This document shows positions 63,899-64,000 of a DNA stretch of 64,000 nucleotides, piece by piece. Both the position numbers and the translations under genes were made by a program. Source of the stretch: Candidatus Chryseobacterium colombiense (GTDB lineage: Bacteria > Bacteroidota > Bacteroidia > Flavobacteriales > Weeksellaceae); assembly GCA_029203185.1 (NCBI GenBank), contig CP119310.1:1550001-1614000 (forward strand), in the 5' to 3' direction. The notes beneath the pieces are model-generated. The model was not told the DNA's origin. It worked only from the letters and a program-made list of their open reading frames with translations, and ran no database searches. Within the stretch, counting starts at the first letter, position 1; every line of letters starts with the position of its first letter.

Positions 63899-64000
63899 TT
63901 AGTTATTTTCGATTGTTAATCCTTCGTGTGCAATTTCCAGCGTTTCAATGGCAACCTCATTACCTTCTGCTTTCAGATCTGTTGGATTCATTTTAAGCGG
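63899..64000 (-). CDS. Second tube protein, partial (3' end only)
   Basis: Last 33 residues (PLKMNPTDLKAEGNEVAIETLEIAHEGLTIENN) before a stop at 63899-63901. The EVAIETLEIAHEGL pattern equals the C-terminal strand of gp19-like tube proteins. The 5' end is outside the window. It ends 2 nt before the next tube start. Confidence 0.8.
   Translation of the reverse strand, partial: PLKMNPTDLKAEGNEVAIETLEIAHEGLTIENN

Noticed and set aside
27785..64000. Whole locus as an intact prophage
   Set aside because: No terminase, portal, capsid, replication or integrase genes; gene order from tube to AAA ATPase is that of an eCIS.

Overview
The window comes from a low-GC Bacteroidetes chromosome, most likely a Chryseobacterium-like member of the Weeksellaceae/Flavobacteriaceae. 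Supporting signs are AT-rich intergenic DNA, few Shine-Dalgarno sites, a TAnnTTTG-type promoter box, lipoproteins with Bacteroidetes-style signals, and protein families typical of that group (DUF5908, KGG-motif protein, lmo0937-like protein). No rRNA, tRNA, CRISPR array or transposase was found.

Layout. (1) 1-5382, minus strand: a tight array of three phage-type tail-fibre genes, the last running off the left edge. (2) 5.4-27.6 kb: ordinary chromosome with an aspartokinase behind a leader/terminator, an EF-Tu-domain protein, a lipoprotein-antiporter pair, a large hybrid-kinase/CheB/CheR/response-regulator cluster (10.8-18.1 kb), a decayed NDH-2 gene, a Crp/Fnr regulator, and a stress set (SDR, large catalase, DUF892 ferritin-like protein, KGG protein). 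(3) 27.8-64.0 kb: an extracellular contractile injection system (eCIS) locus, nearly all on the minus strand and cut off at the right edge.

Read in the direction of transcription, the eCIS locus holds two tube proteins, DUF5908, a LysM tube-baseplate adaptor, a VgrG/gpD-like spike, a PAAR tip, a gp25-like protein, a baseplate-J-like wedge, a second wedge (Afp12-like), two giant paralogous surface proteins (one with Ig-like repeats and a VWA domain, one PKD-like) and a small FnIII-like protein. A divergent S24-type repressor follows, then small proteins, a holin-like protein, a 1340-residue nuclease effector with its putative immunity gene, and orphan toxin/immunity cassettes. After these come a secreted repeat protein, tail-fibre genes, an Afp15-like AAA ATPase and a lipoprotein/endolysin pair. 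The holin, endolysin and membrane-anchored lipoprotein suggest particles released by lysis. The S24 repressor suggests phage-like or SOS-linked control.

The parts least explained by known features lie around the fibres and the effector. One is a family of four ~250-nt elements with pairing ends and compensatory base changes, interleaved with fibre genes. The second is a six-copy short element built on CTGTAGTTGCAG, found upstream of fibre genes at both loci and upstream of the effector. The third is an array of displaced effector tails, each carrying a piece of the effector core and closed by a related terminator hairpin. Together they look like machinery or scars of host-range and toxin diversification.
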